This document shows, one piece after another, positions 18,444 through 27,338 of a DNA stretch of 64,000 nucleotides. Under the pieces are notes generated by a model that was not told the DNA's origin, made no database searches, and saw only the letters and a list, made by a program, of their open reading frames with translations. Each line of letters opens with the position of its first letter. Position 1 is the stretch's first letter. Source of the stretch: RBC074 sp964470555. GTDB taxonomy: Bacteria > Acidobacteriota > Blastocatellia > RBC074. The position numbers were made by a program, and so were the translations under genes. The stretch is taken from the NCBI GenBank assembly GCA_964470555.1, contig CAYYDG010000028.1:1-64000 (forward strand), in the 5' to 3' direction.

Positions 18444-19694
18444 TCACCGTTTGACGGCAAAAAACGATTTGACTCGGTCCATAATCGCCGGCGATTGCGC
18501 GCGACGCCCCTGGTTGCGGCTGCTGCCAACGATGCCGAGTTCGCAGCGCAATCCGTACAAGGCCAATCCCAGCGCCGCTGAATATGACGGTTGCAAGGCA
18601 TCATCAATCAAACCATTGAATTCGCCTGCTCCTCCGATCCGAACCGGAGCGTTGAAAACCTGTTCGGCGACTTCGACCAGCCCATTGAGCATTGCGCCGC
18701 CGCCGGTCAGCACGATGCCGCTGGAAAGTTGGCGGTCGAATCCCGCCTGACGAATTTCATCCTGCACGTGCGAAAGCACTTCTTCGGCGCGCGGTTCCAG
18801 AATGTCGCACAGAATCTGCCGCGACACGGCGCGCGGAGCGCGTCCGCCCACGCTGGGAACTTCTATCAAATCCGACGCTTCTTCCGGCGTCAGCAATTGG
18901 CGAAACGCGCAGCCTTCTTCGCGTTTGATGCGTTCGGCTTCGTGAATCGGAGTTCGCAATCCGACGGCGATGTCGTTGGTGAAATGCGTTCCGCCGATGG
19001 GCAGAACCGCCGTGTGCCATACAGCGCCGCGTTGATAAATGGCCAGACTGGTGGTTTCGCCGCCGATGTTGACCACAGCCGCGCCATATTCACGGTCTTC
19101 GTCGGTCAAAATCGCTTCGGCGGCAGCCAGATTCGCCAGATAGACATCAGCCACTGCGTATCCTGCGCGAGTGACGCTGGTGACGACGTTCTGTTTCGCC
19201 GCCACCGGACTGGTCACGATGTGAACCGAAACCGACAACCGCGAACCGAGCATGCCCAGCGGATCGTCAATGCCGTCCTGATCGTCCACGGTGTATTCCT
19301 GCGGCAAGACATCGGCGACTTCGCGCCCCGAAGGAATTGTGATGGCGCAAGCCGTGTCAATCACGCGGCGAATGTCGTCACGGTTGATTTCCCTGTGCCG
19401 ACCGGGAATGGCGATCATCGCGTGGTTGTTTTCGCCTTTGATGTGCGAACCGGCCAACCCGACATACATTTCCTGCACCTGCAACCCGGACATGCGTTCG
19501 GCGGATTCGACTGCGCGCTTGATGGAATCCACCGTCAGGTCGGGTTTGCTGATGACGCCTTTGCGCAAGCCTTTGGATTCGGCTTCGCCGACGCCGACAA
19601 TTTCCAGTTCGCCTTCGATCAATTCGGCAATCACCACGCGCACGCTGCTGGTGCCGATGTCCAATCCGACGATGGGTGAGTTTTGCTTTGCCAT
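18444..19694 (-). CDS. ftsA: Cell division protein FtsA
   Basis: The 416-residue actin-like ATPase tethers FtsZ to the membrane. It has the phosphate-1 motif GLDIGTSSVRVV at the N-terminus, the 1C domain (about 85-165), the adenosine motif 'GIVLTGGGAMLNG' (about 320-332) and a C-terminal amphipathic helix (MDRVKSFFAVKR) for membrane binding. It follows ftsQ after 11 bp on the minus strand. Confidence 0.96.
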   Translation of the reverse strand: MAKQNSPIVGLDIGTSSVRVVIAELIEGELEIVGVGEAESKGLRKGVISKPDLTVDSIKRAVESAERMSGLQVQEMYVGLAGSHIKGENNHAMIAIPGRHREINRDDIRRVIDTACAITIPSGREVADVLPQEYTVDDQDGIDDPLGMLGSRLSVSVHIVTSPVAAKQNVVTSVTRAGYAVADVYLANLAAAEAILTDEDREYGAAVVNIGGETTSLAIYQRGAVWHTAVLPIGGTHFTNDIAVGLRTPIHEAERIKREEGCAFRQLLTPEEASDLIEVPSVGGRAPRAVSRQILCDILEPRAEEVLSHVQDEIRQAGFDRQLSSGIVLTGGGAMLNGLVEVAEQVFNAPVRIGGAGEFNGLIDDALQPSYSAALGLALYGLRCELGIVGSSRNQGRRAQSPAIMDRVKSFFAVKR

Positions 19695-19705
19695 AAAAAC
19701 CTCTC

Positions 19706-20734
19706 TTATTCCGCCAACCCCACAATCACACGTTTGGGAATTGTGGCGTTCAAATACGCGATGCGACTGCCTCCGAGCAATCGTTGCGCATCTTCGATTT
19801 TCAAAACCTGCAATGATTCGGCGTCCTTGCGACGAACCGCGTCCAGCACATCCAGCGCCGCATTCAACCGAGTGCGATAATCTTCCTGGCCCAGCATGAC
19901 GGCGATTCGGGAATCTTTCAGCACCAGCCGGATGTCCAGGTCTTCGTTGAAAATCACTTCGTCAATCCGCGGCGAAAGCTGCGGTTCGGCGCTGTCCAAT
20001 TCCTTCAGCAATTGCTGATACATCAACAGAATCTTGTGATTGTAATCAGCCATGTTTTCGCCGCTATCCATCAACCCCTTGATCGTCGGGGGAATGTTCT
20101 TTCCGCCCAGCAGCGATTCGTCGCCGAACATCATGCCGTTGCGATCCACACACACCAGCTTGTCGCCCCGCCGTGCCAAAGCGAACGGTTCGCGCTCTTT
20201 GATGACCACGTGCAATTTGTCCGGCAATACGCGCGTCACTTCGGCGTTTTCGATCAAATCGTTTTTCAACAATCGTTCCTGAACGCTCTTGATTTTGACG
20301 CGCCAGACGCCTTCGTAAGCCACTTCTTCAACCATCTTTTCTATTTCGGCTTCGGTGAGTCGCTGGTTGCCCTCCACATCAACCGTGCGCAACGCAAAAA
20401 AGCGCGATCCGCCGAACACATACAACGCAAAGATCAATCCGCCGAACAACAGCGTGATGAACAACAACGCGGCGCTGACTTTGAACAAACGCGGCCCGAA
20501 CCCTTCGGGAATCATTCGCACCAGCGCGCGTCGTTTAACCCGCGCGTCGCCCTGTCCATAAGGCAGCTTTTGCTGCACGCCGGTTCTGCGCCGCGCCGCA
20601 ACCGGACGCTGCAACGGATTGGTTTCGCTCCTGGACGGACGGCGCGTTTTGGTCGTGCGGCGCGGAATATGCCGTTCGGCAAATTCACTGCCATTCATTT
20701 CCACTCCCGGATTGAGTTGGTCACGCCTCGCCAT
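19706..20734 (-). CDS. ftsQ: Cell division protein FtsQ/DivIB
   Basis: The 342-residue bitopic protein has a very basic cytoplasmic N-terminus of about 85 residues (many Arg), one membrane helix (about 87-108), then a POTRA domain starting 'FFALRTVDVEGNQRLTEAEIEKM' (about 113-185) and the FtsQ beta domain. It bridges early and late division proteins with FtsL. It is transcribed between murC (19 bp upstream) and ftsA. Confidence 0.92.
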   Translation of the reverse strand: MARRDQLNPGVEMNGSEFAERHIPRRTTKTRRPSRSETNPLQRPVAARRRTGVQQKLPYGQGDARVKRRALVRMIPEGFGPRLFKVSAALLFITLLFGGLIFALYVFGGSRFFALRTVDVEGNQRLTEAEIEKMVEEVAYEGVWRVKIKSVQERLLKNDLIENAEVTRVLPDKLHVVIKEREPFALARRGDKLVCVDRNGMMFGDESLLGGKNIPPTIKGLMDSGENMADYNHKILLMYQQLLKELDSAEPQLSPRIDEVIFNEDLDIRLVLKDSRIAVMLGQEDYRTRLNAALDVLDAVRRKDAESLQVLKIEDAQRLLGGSRIAYLNATIPKRVIVGLAE

Positions 20735-20753
20735 CGCAGTTCTCTACTGTTCT

Positions 20754-22163
20754 CTATGGATGAATGGCCGCTTGTTTCGCCGCCAAAAACTCTTCGCCCG
20801 AACGCCAGACGCTGCCCGCGCCGAGTGTCAAAACCAGATCGCCGGATTGAACGCTTTCCAACAACGCCCGGCAACCGTTTTCAACCGGGCCAATGAAACG
20901 CACATTGCGATGCCCGAATTTTTCAATCTCTTCGGCCAGCGCCTGTGAAGTGACACCCGGAATTGGCTCTTCGCTGGCGGCGTAAATGTCGCTGAGCAAC
21001 ACCACCTCGGCATCATAAAACGACCGCGCGAATTCTTCGTGCAAAGCGGCGGTTCGTGTGTACCGATGCGGCTGGAAGAGCACCACCAACCGGCGACCGC
21101 TGGTTTTGGCCGCTGCCAACGTCGCGCGAATTTCCGTCGGATGATGACCGTAATCGTCCACCACCAAAATCCCCTTGCCCCCATCCGGGATCAAGTCGGG
21201 AATCAGGCCTTTGATTTCAAACCGACGGCCAGCACCCGTGAAGGCTTCCAGGCCTTCGGCAATCTTTGCGAACTCGACCTCCAGATCGAGCGCGACGGCC
21301 ACCGCCGCCAGCGCATTGCAAACGTTGTGTTCGCCCGGCACATTTAACCGGATACGACCAAGCTCTTCGCCTTTGCGACGCACGGTGAAACTCGACCCGA
21401 AATTTTCACGCAAAATCTGTACGTCGCTGGCAGCGATTTCGGCGTGAGCGCGCATGCCGTAGGTAATCACTCGCCGTGTGATTTGCGGGATAATCATCTG
21501 AATGTTCGCGTCGTCCAAACAGATAATCACCGAACCATAAAACGGAACCTTGTTGACGAATTGGACGAAATGGTCGCGGATTTCTTCGATGCCGGAATAA
21601 AAATCCAGATGCTCCAGATCAATGTTCGTCACCACGGCGATGGTCGGCGACAATTTCAAAAAACTTTTGTCGCTTTCATCGGCTTCGACGACCATGAAAT
21701 CCCCGCGACCGAGCTTGGCATTCGTGCCCAAGGTATTGACTCTGCCACCAACCACAATCGTCGGATCAACTCCGGCGCGATCAAGCACCGTTGCCACCAT
21801 CGAAGTCGTAGTTGTTTTGCCGTGCGAACCGGCGATGGCAATGCCGTATTTCAATCGCATCAATTCGGCCAGCATTTCGGCTCGTGGAATGACTGGAACC
21901 TGTTTGCGCGTAGCTTCGACGACTTCTGGATTGTCCGGTCGCACGGCGGTCGAAGTCACCACCACTTGCGCGTCTTCGATGTTGGCCGCGTCGTGTCCTT
22001 CAAACACTTTCGCTCCCAACTTTTCCAGCCGGTCCGTAATTGCAGATTTGCGCGCGTCGGAACCGGAGATTCGGTAGCCAAGATTGAGCAACACTTCGGC
22101 TATGCCGCTCATGCCTATGCCGCCGATGCCTACGAAATGAATGTGCTGGTATTTCTTAAACAT
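20754..22163 (-). CDS. murC: UDP-N-acetylmuramate-L-alanine ligase MurC
   Basis: ATG 22163 is used because MFKKYQHIHFVGIGGIGMSG matches the family N-terminus; the in-frame 30-codon extension to 22253 reads the low-complexity junction repeat. The 469-residue cytoplasmic ligase adds L-Ala to UDP-MurNAc. The dinucleotide-like loop VGIGGIGMSG, the ATP loop GSHGKTTTT (about 112-120) and C-terminal ligase domain are present. No clear Shine-Dalgarno is seen, the upstream DNA being a CTTTTGCC-type repeat. Confidence 0.96.
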   Translation of the reverse strand: MFKKYQHIHFVGIGGIGMSGIAEVLLNLGYRISGSDARKSAITDRLEKLGAKVFEGHDAANIEDAQVVVTSTAVRPDNPEVVEATRKQVPVIPRAEMLAELMRLKYGIAIAGSHGKTTTTSMVATVLDRAGVDPTIVVGGRVNTLGTNAKLGRGDFMVVEADESDKSFLKLSPTIAVVTNIDLEHLDFYSGIEEIRDHFVQFVNKVPFYGSVIICLDDANIQMIIPQITRRVITYGMRAHAEIAASDVQILRENFGSSFTVRRKGEELGRIRLNVPGEHNVCNALAAVAVALDLEVEFAKIAEGLEAFTGAGRRFEIKGLIPDLIPDGGKGILVVDDYGHHPTEIRATLAAAKTSGRRLVVLFQPHRYTRTAALHEEFARSFYDAEVVLLSDIYAASEEPIPGVTSQALAEEIEKFGHRNVRFIGPVENGCRALLESVQSGDLVLTLGAGSVWRSGEEFLAAKQAAIHP

Positions 22164-22296
22164 AAAATCAAAAGGCAAAAGGCAAATATCAAAAGGCAAA
22201 AATGGAAATTTTGATCGCGCCTCAAACCAGAACTGCGTTGAAACAACAGCCACTGTTTTTTGACTTTTGCCTTTTAACTTTTGACTTTTGACTTCT
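22164..22296. repeat. Low-complexity repeat at the murG-murC junction
   Basis: AAAAGGCAAA-type units (22167-22200) face TTTTGACTTTTGCC-type units (22258-22296) in opposite orientation, so the ends of the junction could pair. The right part supplies the last codons of murG (EKSKVKS). The unit is an A/T-rich heptamer-like run not explained by coding need. Confidence 0.55.
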
Positions 22297-23449
22297 CAAT
22301 GATCGCTTCCGCCAAATCCACCACCTTCGCTGCCGCGTCCGGATGGCCGAGCTTTTTGCTGGCTTCGGCCATCCGAGCCAGTTGCTGTGGGTCGCGGATC
22401 AGCCACAACAACTCTTGCGCTAATCGTTCGGGCGTCAATTCGGCTTGCAGAATCATGCGCCCGGCTCCGGCTCGTTCGACAGCTTCTGCGTTTTTGCGCT
22501 GATGGTCATCGGCGGCGAACGGAAACGGAATCATCAGCGCCGGTTTGCCCGCCGCCGCCAATTCCGCCACGGTCGTGGCTCCGGCGCGCGTGATGACCAG
22601 ATCGGCTTTGGCAAATTCATCCACCATTTTTTCAACGAACGGTTTCACTTCCACGCGCCAGCCCAGTTCCAGATACGTGGCGCGAACCTTGTCATAATCG
22701 CTTTCGCCGGTTTGATGCGTGATCGAAAGTCGGCCTCGTTCTTCGGCCAGCAGCGGCAATGCGTCAATCATCGCCAGATTGACAGCGCGAGCGCCCTGAC
22801 TGCCGCCAGTGATGAACAGATGCGTTTGTTCGGTCGCGTTTTTTGGCGACACAGTAAAAAACTCTGCGCGAACCGGATTGCCTGTGATGACGGCCTTGTC
22901 GCCGAAAAACTTCTTCGCTTCGTCAAAGGTCACGGCGGCGGCTTTGACGAACCGAGCCAGCACGCGATTGGTAAATCCCGGCAGCGCATTTTGTTCGGCA
23001 ACCAGCGTCGGCACACCCATCAGCGAAGCCATCAACACCACAGGCCCCGAAGCATATCCGCCAACGCCAATCACCACGTCCGGGCTCACCTCTTGAATCA
23101 AGGAGCGAACGGCCAGAAAACTTTTCGGCAACATCAACAGCGACTTGATTCGCTTCAGCAAACCGACTCGCTTCAACGCAGCCACTTCGATCAAATGAAG
23201 CTCGAACCCTTCGCGCGGCACGATCTTCGTTTCCAATCCGCGCGCTGTCCCGACAAACAGGATTTTGGTGTCTGCGTTGCGCCGCTTGAATTCCTGAGCG
23301 ATGGCAATGCCGGGATAAATATGACCGCCGGTTCCTCCGCCCGCGATGATGACGGAAAGTGACGAAACGACGGGGTGACGGGGTGACGGGGTGACGGGGT
23401 GACTTGCATCCGCGTCCTTCATTTCAATCTGTTCAATTCGTTCATTCAT
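22274..23449 (-). CDS. murG: UDP-GlcNAc:lipid-I N-acetylglucosaminyltransferase MurG
   Basis: The 391-residue GT28 enzyme makes lipid II at the membrane's inner face. Core motifs: VIIAGGGTGGHIYPGIAIA (about 33-51) and 'ITGGSQGARAVN' (about 214-225). Family members normally begin a few residues before IIAGGGTGGH, but no start codon exists there; the frame runs about 30 residues further up through a 4-copy 8-bp tandem repeat encoding 'HPVTPSPRHPV'. Start may be ATG 23449 or ATG 23422. Copy-number change of the repeat would break the frame. Confidence 0.94.
   Translation of the reverse strand: MNERIEQIEMKDADASHPVTPSPRHPVVSSLSVIIAGGGTGGHIYPGIAIAQEFKRRNADTKILFVGTARGLETKIVPREGFELHLIEVAALKRVGLLKRIKSLLMLPKSFLAVRSLIQEVSPDVVIGVGGYASGPVVLMASLMGVPTLVAEQNALPGFTNRVLARFVKAAAVTFDEAKKFFGDKAVITGNPVRAEFFTVSPKNATEQTHLFITGGSQGARAVNLAMIDALPLLAEERGRLSITHQTGESDYDKVRATYLELGWRVEVKPFVEKMVDEFAKADLVITRAGATTVAELAAAGKPALMIPFPFAADDHQRKNAEAVERAGAGRMILQAELTPERLAQELLWLIRDPQQLARMAEASKKLGHPDAAAKVVDLAEAIIEKSKVKS
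23371..23402. repeat. Tandem repeat (CGGGGTGA)x4 inside the 5' part of murG
   Basis: Four perfect copies of an 8-bp unit lie in the coding region between the murG start and its conserved core. The unit length is not a multiple of three. Confidence 0.9.
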
Positions 23450-23498
23450 CTTGTCGCCCCATCAATTCCGCATTGAACTTTCTCACCCCTTCTCCCCT

Positions 23499-24653
23499 TC
23501 ACCCGCTCTCCCTTTCCCTCTGTCTCCCCGTCAACTCAGCCTGTCCCGATACGTTCAATAAAATTCCAATCGCCGCCAAGGTCACAAACAACGACGTTCC
23601 ACCCGCGCTGACCAGCGGCAAGGTGATGCCTTTCGACGGCAACAAATTCAACGCCACGCTCATGTTGAAAAACGCCTGCGTGACAATCGCCGTCGTGATG
23701 CCGACCGCCAGCAGGTTTCCGAGTTTGTCCGGCGCCCGGTGCGCGGCGCGTAGCCCTCGCCACAGCAAAAATCCCATGACCAGCGTCAACGTGATGGCTC
23801 CGGTCAAGCCCAGTTCTTCGGAAATCACTGCGAAGATGTAATCCGATTGCGGCGCGGGCAAAAACGACAGTTTCTGTTTTCCCAACCCGAACCCTTGCCC
23901 GTTGACGCCGCCAGAGCCGACGGCAATCAGCGATTGCAACGGTTGGTAGCCTTTGCCCAGCGGGTCGCTTTCAGGGTCTAGAAAAACTTTGACGCGATCC
24001 AGTCGCCAGGCGACTTTCAGAATCATCAACACGCCTGCGCCAATGGCAACCGGAACCATGCCGTACAGATGCTTCATCGGGACGCCCGCCGCAAACAACA
24101 TCACCACAAAAATCACGCCGAGCATGAGAGTCGTTCCCAGATCGGGCTGTCTCAAAATCAACACCGCCAACACTCCCAACACCACCAACCCCGGAGCAAT
24201 GGTCGCCCAGAATTTATCTATCTCCTTGAACCGGTCGCGATCCGACAAGAACCAGCCGAGAAACAGAATCAACGCCAGCTTGGCCAGTTCCGAAGGTTGG
24301 CCGGAAATCCCCAAACTACGAAACACAATCCAGCGATGCGCGCCATTGACTTTGGGAAACAGAAACACGACCAGCAACAACGCTACGCAAACGGCCAGAA
24401 AGCCATAAACAAATGCCGGTCGAGCGTAGCGGTGATAATCCACTCGCTGCAACACCGCCATCACCGCCAAACCCAACACCGCCCAACCTATCTGCCCGAA
24501 CAAAAAACGATTCGGGCTTTTGGTCGCCACCGAAGCGCTGTAGACCATCACCACGCCAAAAATCACCAGCCCAATGGCCGTTGCCGCCAGCCACAAATCC
24601 CAGCGCAATTCCTCGAAGGGGGTCAGCAAGTTTTGGCGAATCTGATTAGTCAT
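23499..24653 (-). CDS. ftsW: Peptidoglycan polymerase / lipid II-associated protein FtsW
   Basis: ATG 24653 (MTNQIRQNLL) is used; an in-frame start at 24692 would run through the palindromic repeat. The 384-residue SEDS protein has about 10 membrane helices and the family motifs RQPDLGTTLML (middle) and KGITLPLVSAGGTSL (C-terminal). It polymerises septal glycan with the FtsI partner encoded in the same cluster. The last codons (TGRQRERESG) come from a purine-rich low-complexity run. Confidence 0.95.
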   Translation of the reverse strand: MTNQIRQNLLTPFEELRWDLWLAATAIGLVIFGVVMVYSASVATKSPNRFLFGQIGWAVLGLAVMAVLQRVDYHRYARPAFVYGFLAVCVALLLVVFLFPKVNGAHRWIVFRSLGISGQPSELAKLALILFLGWFLSDRDRFKEIDKFWATIAPGLVVLGVLAVLILRQPDLGTTLMLGVIFVVMLFAAGVPMKHLYGMVPVAIGAGVLMILKVAWRLDRVKVFLDPESDPLGKGYQPLQSLIAVGSGGVNGQGFGLGKQKLSFLPAPQSDYIFAVISEELGLTGAITLTLVMGFLLWRGLRAAHRAPDKLGNLLAVGITTAIVTQAFFNMSVALNLLPSKGITLPLVSAGGTSLFVTLAAIGILLNVSGQAELTGRQRERESG

Positions 24654-24663
24654 TTCTGCCAAA

Positions 24664-24729
24664 GCGTTCGGAGTTCCGCCTTCAGGCGGCATCGCGGCTT
24701 TAACCGTCTAAAGACGGAACTCCGAACGC
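24664..24729. repeat. Palindromic element across the murD stop and ftsW leader
   Basis: Perfect 15-bp outer arms (24664-24678 with 24715-24729) enclose two small hairpins (24676-24680/24685-24689 and 24704-24708/24713-24717). It fills the 54-bp murD-ftsW gap and supplies the last codons and stop of murD (RSEFRL). Confidence 0.8.
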
Positions 24730-26075
24730 GAGTCCAAATATTTAACTGCTTCCTTAAAAACTCTGCCGCGATGTTCGTAATTGTCGAACATATCGAAACT
24801 GGCGCAGGCCGGAGCCAGCAACACCACGTTGCCCGGTTGCCCCAGTTCCAATCCGAGTTTCACGGCTTCAGGCATCGTCGCGGCTCTATGCAGCGGCTTT
24901 GTTCCTTCCAACGCCGCGCCGATTTTGTCCGCTGCGGCTCCAATCAAAATGACGTATTCGCACCGCTCGCGGACGAGCGGTGCGAGAGGCGCATAATCGC
25001 CGCCTTTGTCTTTGCCGCCCAAAATCACTATCACGCCTCCGGCAAACGCTTCCAGACATTTGATCGCGGCGTCCACGTTGGTCGCTTTGGAATCGTTGTA
25101 AAACTTGACCCCATTGATTTCAGCAACGAATTCCAGCCGATGTTCGACGCCTTTGAAATTGCGAACTGTCTGTCGCATTGAATCTACTGAAGCGCCACAA
25201 GCCAATCCTGCGGCCAGCGCAGCCATCACATTTTCAACGTTGTGATCGCCCGGTAACGGTATGTCCGCGCGCGTCAGCAAAACCCGTTCGCCAGTCGCAC
25301 TGCGTTCGATGATTTCTTCGCCGCGAAGAAAAATCCCTTCGCCCAGTTCCCGCAATCGGCTGAAACAAATTCGACGTGCGGCGGTTTTCTCGCCTTCGCG
25401 CATTGACCATTCGTTGTCAGCGTTCAGCACAGCGACATCGCTGGCAGTTTGATTGCGAAAGATGTTCGCTTTGGCCGCCGCATAATCCGCCATCGAATCG
25501 TACCGATCCAGATGATCCGGCGTGATGTTCAACAACAACGCCACGTTGACGTGCAACCGCTCAACGGCTTCCAGTTGAAAGCTGCTCAATTCGACCACCG
25601 TCATGCTGTCATCCGTCGAAGTTTCGACCAACGAAATCAGCGGAGTGCCGATGTTGCCGCCGACCTGCACTGGCAACCCTGCATCTTTCAACAACTCTCC
25701 GATCAAGGTCGTCACAGTCGTTTTGCCGTTCGATCCGGTGATGCCCACCAGCCGTCCGCGCAAAAACCGCGCAGCCAATTCGATTTCGCCGATGATCGGA
25801 ATTCCGGCGGCTCTGGCCAGTTGAAATGGTTCCAGCGCCAGCGGCACGCCGGGGCTGACAACGATCAAATCGGATTGTTCAAACAACTCGCGCGGATGAG
25901 CGCCACCAACAACTTCAATGCCTTTGGCTCGCAAACTCGCCGCGTCTTTCAATTCGATTTCGGGTTTGGCGTCGTTGACCGTCACGCGAGCGCCGCGTGC
26001 CGCCAAAAATTCCGCCGCCGCCACGCCGCTGCGCGCCAATCCGACAACCAGAATGTGTTTGCCAGCAACTTGCAT
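24708..26075 (-). CDS. murD: UDP-N-acetylmuramoylalanine-D-glutamate ligase MurD
   Basis: The 455-residue cytoplasmic ligase adds D-Glu. It has the N-terminal substrate domain (ILVVGLARSGVAAAEFL), ATP loop GITGSNGKTTVTTL (about 112-125), 'DHLDRY' in the central domain, and 'GGKDKGGDY' in the C-terminal domain. CGGAG sits just before ATG 26075. Its 3' end overlaps a palindromic repeat. Confidence 0.96.
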   Translation of the reverse strand: MQVAGKHILVVGLARSGVAAAEFLAARGARVTVNDAKPEIELKDAASLRAKGIEVVGGAHPRELFEQSDLIVVSPGVPLALEPFQLARAAGIPIIGEIELAARFLRGRLVGITGSNGKTTVTTLIGELLKDAGLPVQVGGNIGTPLISLVETSTDDSMTVVELSSFQLEAVERLHVNVALLLNITPDHLDRYDSMADYAAAKANIFRNQTASDVAVLNADNEWSMREGEKTAARRICFSRLRELGEGIFLRGEEIIERSATGERVLLTRADIPLPGDHNVENVMAALAAGLACGASVDSMRQTVRNFKGVEHRLEFVAEINGVKFYNDSKATNVDAAIKCLEAFAGGVIVILGGKDKGGDYAPLAPLVRERCEYVILIGAAADKIGAALEGTKPLHRAATMPEAVKLGLELGQPGNVVLLAPACASFDMFDNYEHRGRVFKEAVKYLDSRSEFRL

Positions 26076-26087
26076 TAACTCCGGGTA

Positions 26088-26108
26088 CGCAGCGCCTCCG
26101 GCCTGCGC
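26088..26108. repeat. Small imperfect palindrome at the murD-mraY junction
   Basis: CGCAG...CTGCG arms with an inner GCC-TCC-GGC hairpin lie in the 40-bp gap between mraY and murD. It resembles the other short palindromes at cluster junctions. Confidence 0.45.
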
Positions 26109-26115
26109 TCTGCAT

Positions 26116-27216
26116 TTACCTTAGTTTCAATGTTGAAAGACTCAGCAGCGCAAACAACACCGCGACGATCAAAAATCGAAAGACAATCTTCGGCTCTTTC
26201 CACCCAAGCAATTCAAAGTGGTGATGCAGCGGAGCCATCTTGAACACACGTTTGCCGCGCAATTTGAACGATCCGACCTGAATCATCACCGACAGAGCTT
26301 CGATCAAAAACACGCCGCCGATAATCGGTAAAACCAGTTCCTGCTTAATCAAAATACTCATGGTGCAAAGCGCGCCGCCGATGCCCAGACTGCCGACATC
26401 GCCCATGAAAACTTCGGCTTGTGGAGCGTTGAACCATAAAAAACCCAGGCTGGCTCCAACCAGAGCGCCGCCAAAAACCGTCACTTCCCAAACGCCCGGC
26501 GTATGAACCAACCCCAAATATCCGGCGAATTCCTTATGACCGATGATGTATGTGAACCCGGTCAAGGTCGAAGCGGCAACGGTTGTCACGCTGATCGCCA
26601 ATCCATCCAATCCGTCGGTCAGATTCACCGCATTCGACCAGCCGGTCATGATAAAAATGATGAACGCGATGTATCCCAAAACATAAAGATTGGGTTGTAG
26701 CCGCTTGAAAAACGGCACGCTCAACATTGTCGAATAATCCGTAAAGGCAAAGAGCATTGCGCCAACCAACAAACCGACAATCAATTGGCCGAGCAGTTTT
26801 TGTCGGCCGGTCAATCCCAAGCTGCGCTTTTTGGCGATCTTGATGTAATCGTCGGCAAAACCGACTGCCGCACAACCCAGCAATCCAGCCATCGCAATCC
26901 ATACCGGCCAGTTTTTCAGATTCGCCCACAACAAGGTGGAAATCATGACCGAGCCGATAATCATCACGCCGCCCATGGTCGGCGTGCCGCGTTTCGCCTG
27001 GTGCGAAGCCGGGCCTTCTTCACGAATTTCCTGTCCGAACTTGAACTCGCGCAGCTTGCGAATCACCAGCGGCCCGAAAGCCAGGCTTAAAATCAGCGAG
27101 GTGATTGCCGCGTACGCGGTGCGAAACGTCACGTAACGAAAGACGTTCAGCACGTCGAGGGGCAATTGTGAAGAGTAATTACGGTAGAGCCATTCGTATA
27201 AAAGATGATAAAACAT
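26116..27216 (-). CDS. mraY: Phospho-MurNAc-pentapeptide translocase MraY
   Basis: The 366-residue integral membrane enzyme links UDP-MurNAc-pentapeptide to undecaprenyl phosphate, making lipid I. About 10 helices. Catalytic motifs: 'GTPTMGG' (about 78-84), the Asp-Asp pair in 'GFADDYIK' (about 119-126), 'NAVNLTDGLDGLA' (about 196-208) and the His loop MAPLHHHFE (about 331-339). A normal length for the family. Confidence 0.97.
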   Translation of the reverse strand: MFYHLLYEWLYRNYSSQLPLDVLNVFRYVTFRTAYAAITSLILSLAFGPLVIRKLREFKFGQEIREEGPASHQAKRGTPTMGGVMIIGSVMISTLLWANLKNWPVWIAMAGLLGCAAVGFADDYIKIAKKRSLGLTGRQKLLGQLIVGLLVGAMLFAFTDYSTMLSVPFFKRLQPNLYVLGYIAFIIFIMTGWSNAVNLTDGLDGLAISVTTVAASTLTGFTYIIGHKEFAGYLGLVHTPGVWEVTVFGGALVGASLGFLWFNAPQAEVFMGDVGSLGIGGALCTMSILIKQELVLPIIGGVFLIEALSVMIQVGSFKLRGKRVFKMAPLHHHFELLGWKEPKIVFRFLIVAVLFALLSLSTLKLR

Positions 27217-27258
27217 TCGCCGCTACCTTCACTCTTAATCAATGGGGTCAACTACGAA

Positions 27259-27331
27259 TCCACACAAATGAACACGAATAAACAATTGAACCAGCAACCT
27301 GTCATTCGTGATGATTTGTGTTCACTCGTGG
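27259..27331. repeat. Inverted repeat at the mraY-murF junction
   Basis: The segment 27259-27279 and the segment 27304-27331 share ATTCGTG-xxx-ATTTGTGT in opposite orientations. It occupies most of the 122-bp gap; no gene is seen in it. Confidence 0.5.
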
Positions 27332-27338
27332 CTGCAAC

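Noticed and set aside
23371..23402. CRISPR-like repeat
   Set aside because: 8-bp units without spacers; a simple tandem repeat.
24069..25181. 370-residue plus-strand frame across ftsW and murD
   Set aside because: Spans two confirmed opposite-strand genes and the repeat between; no motifs.
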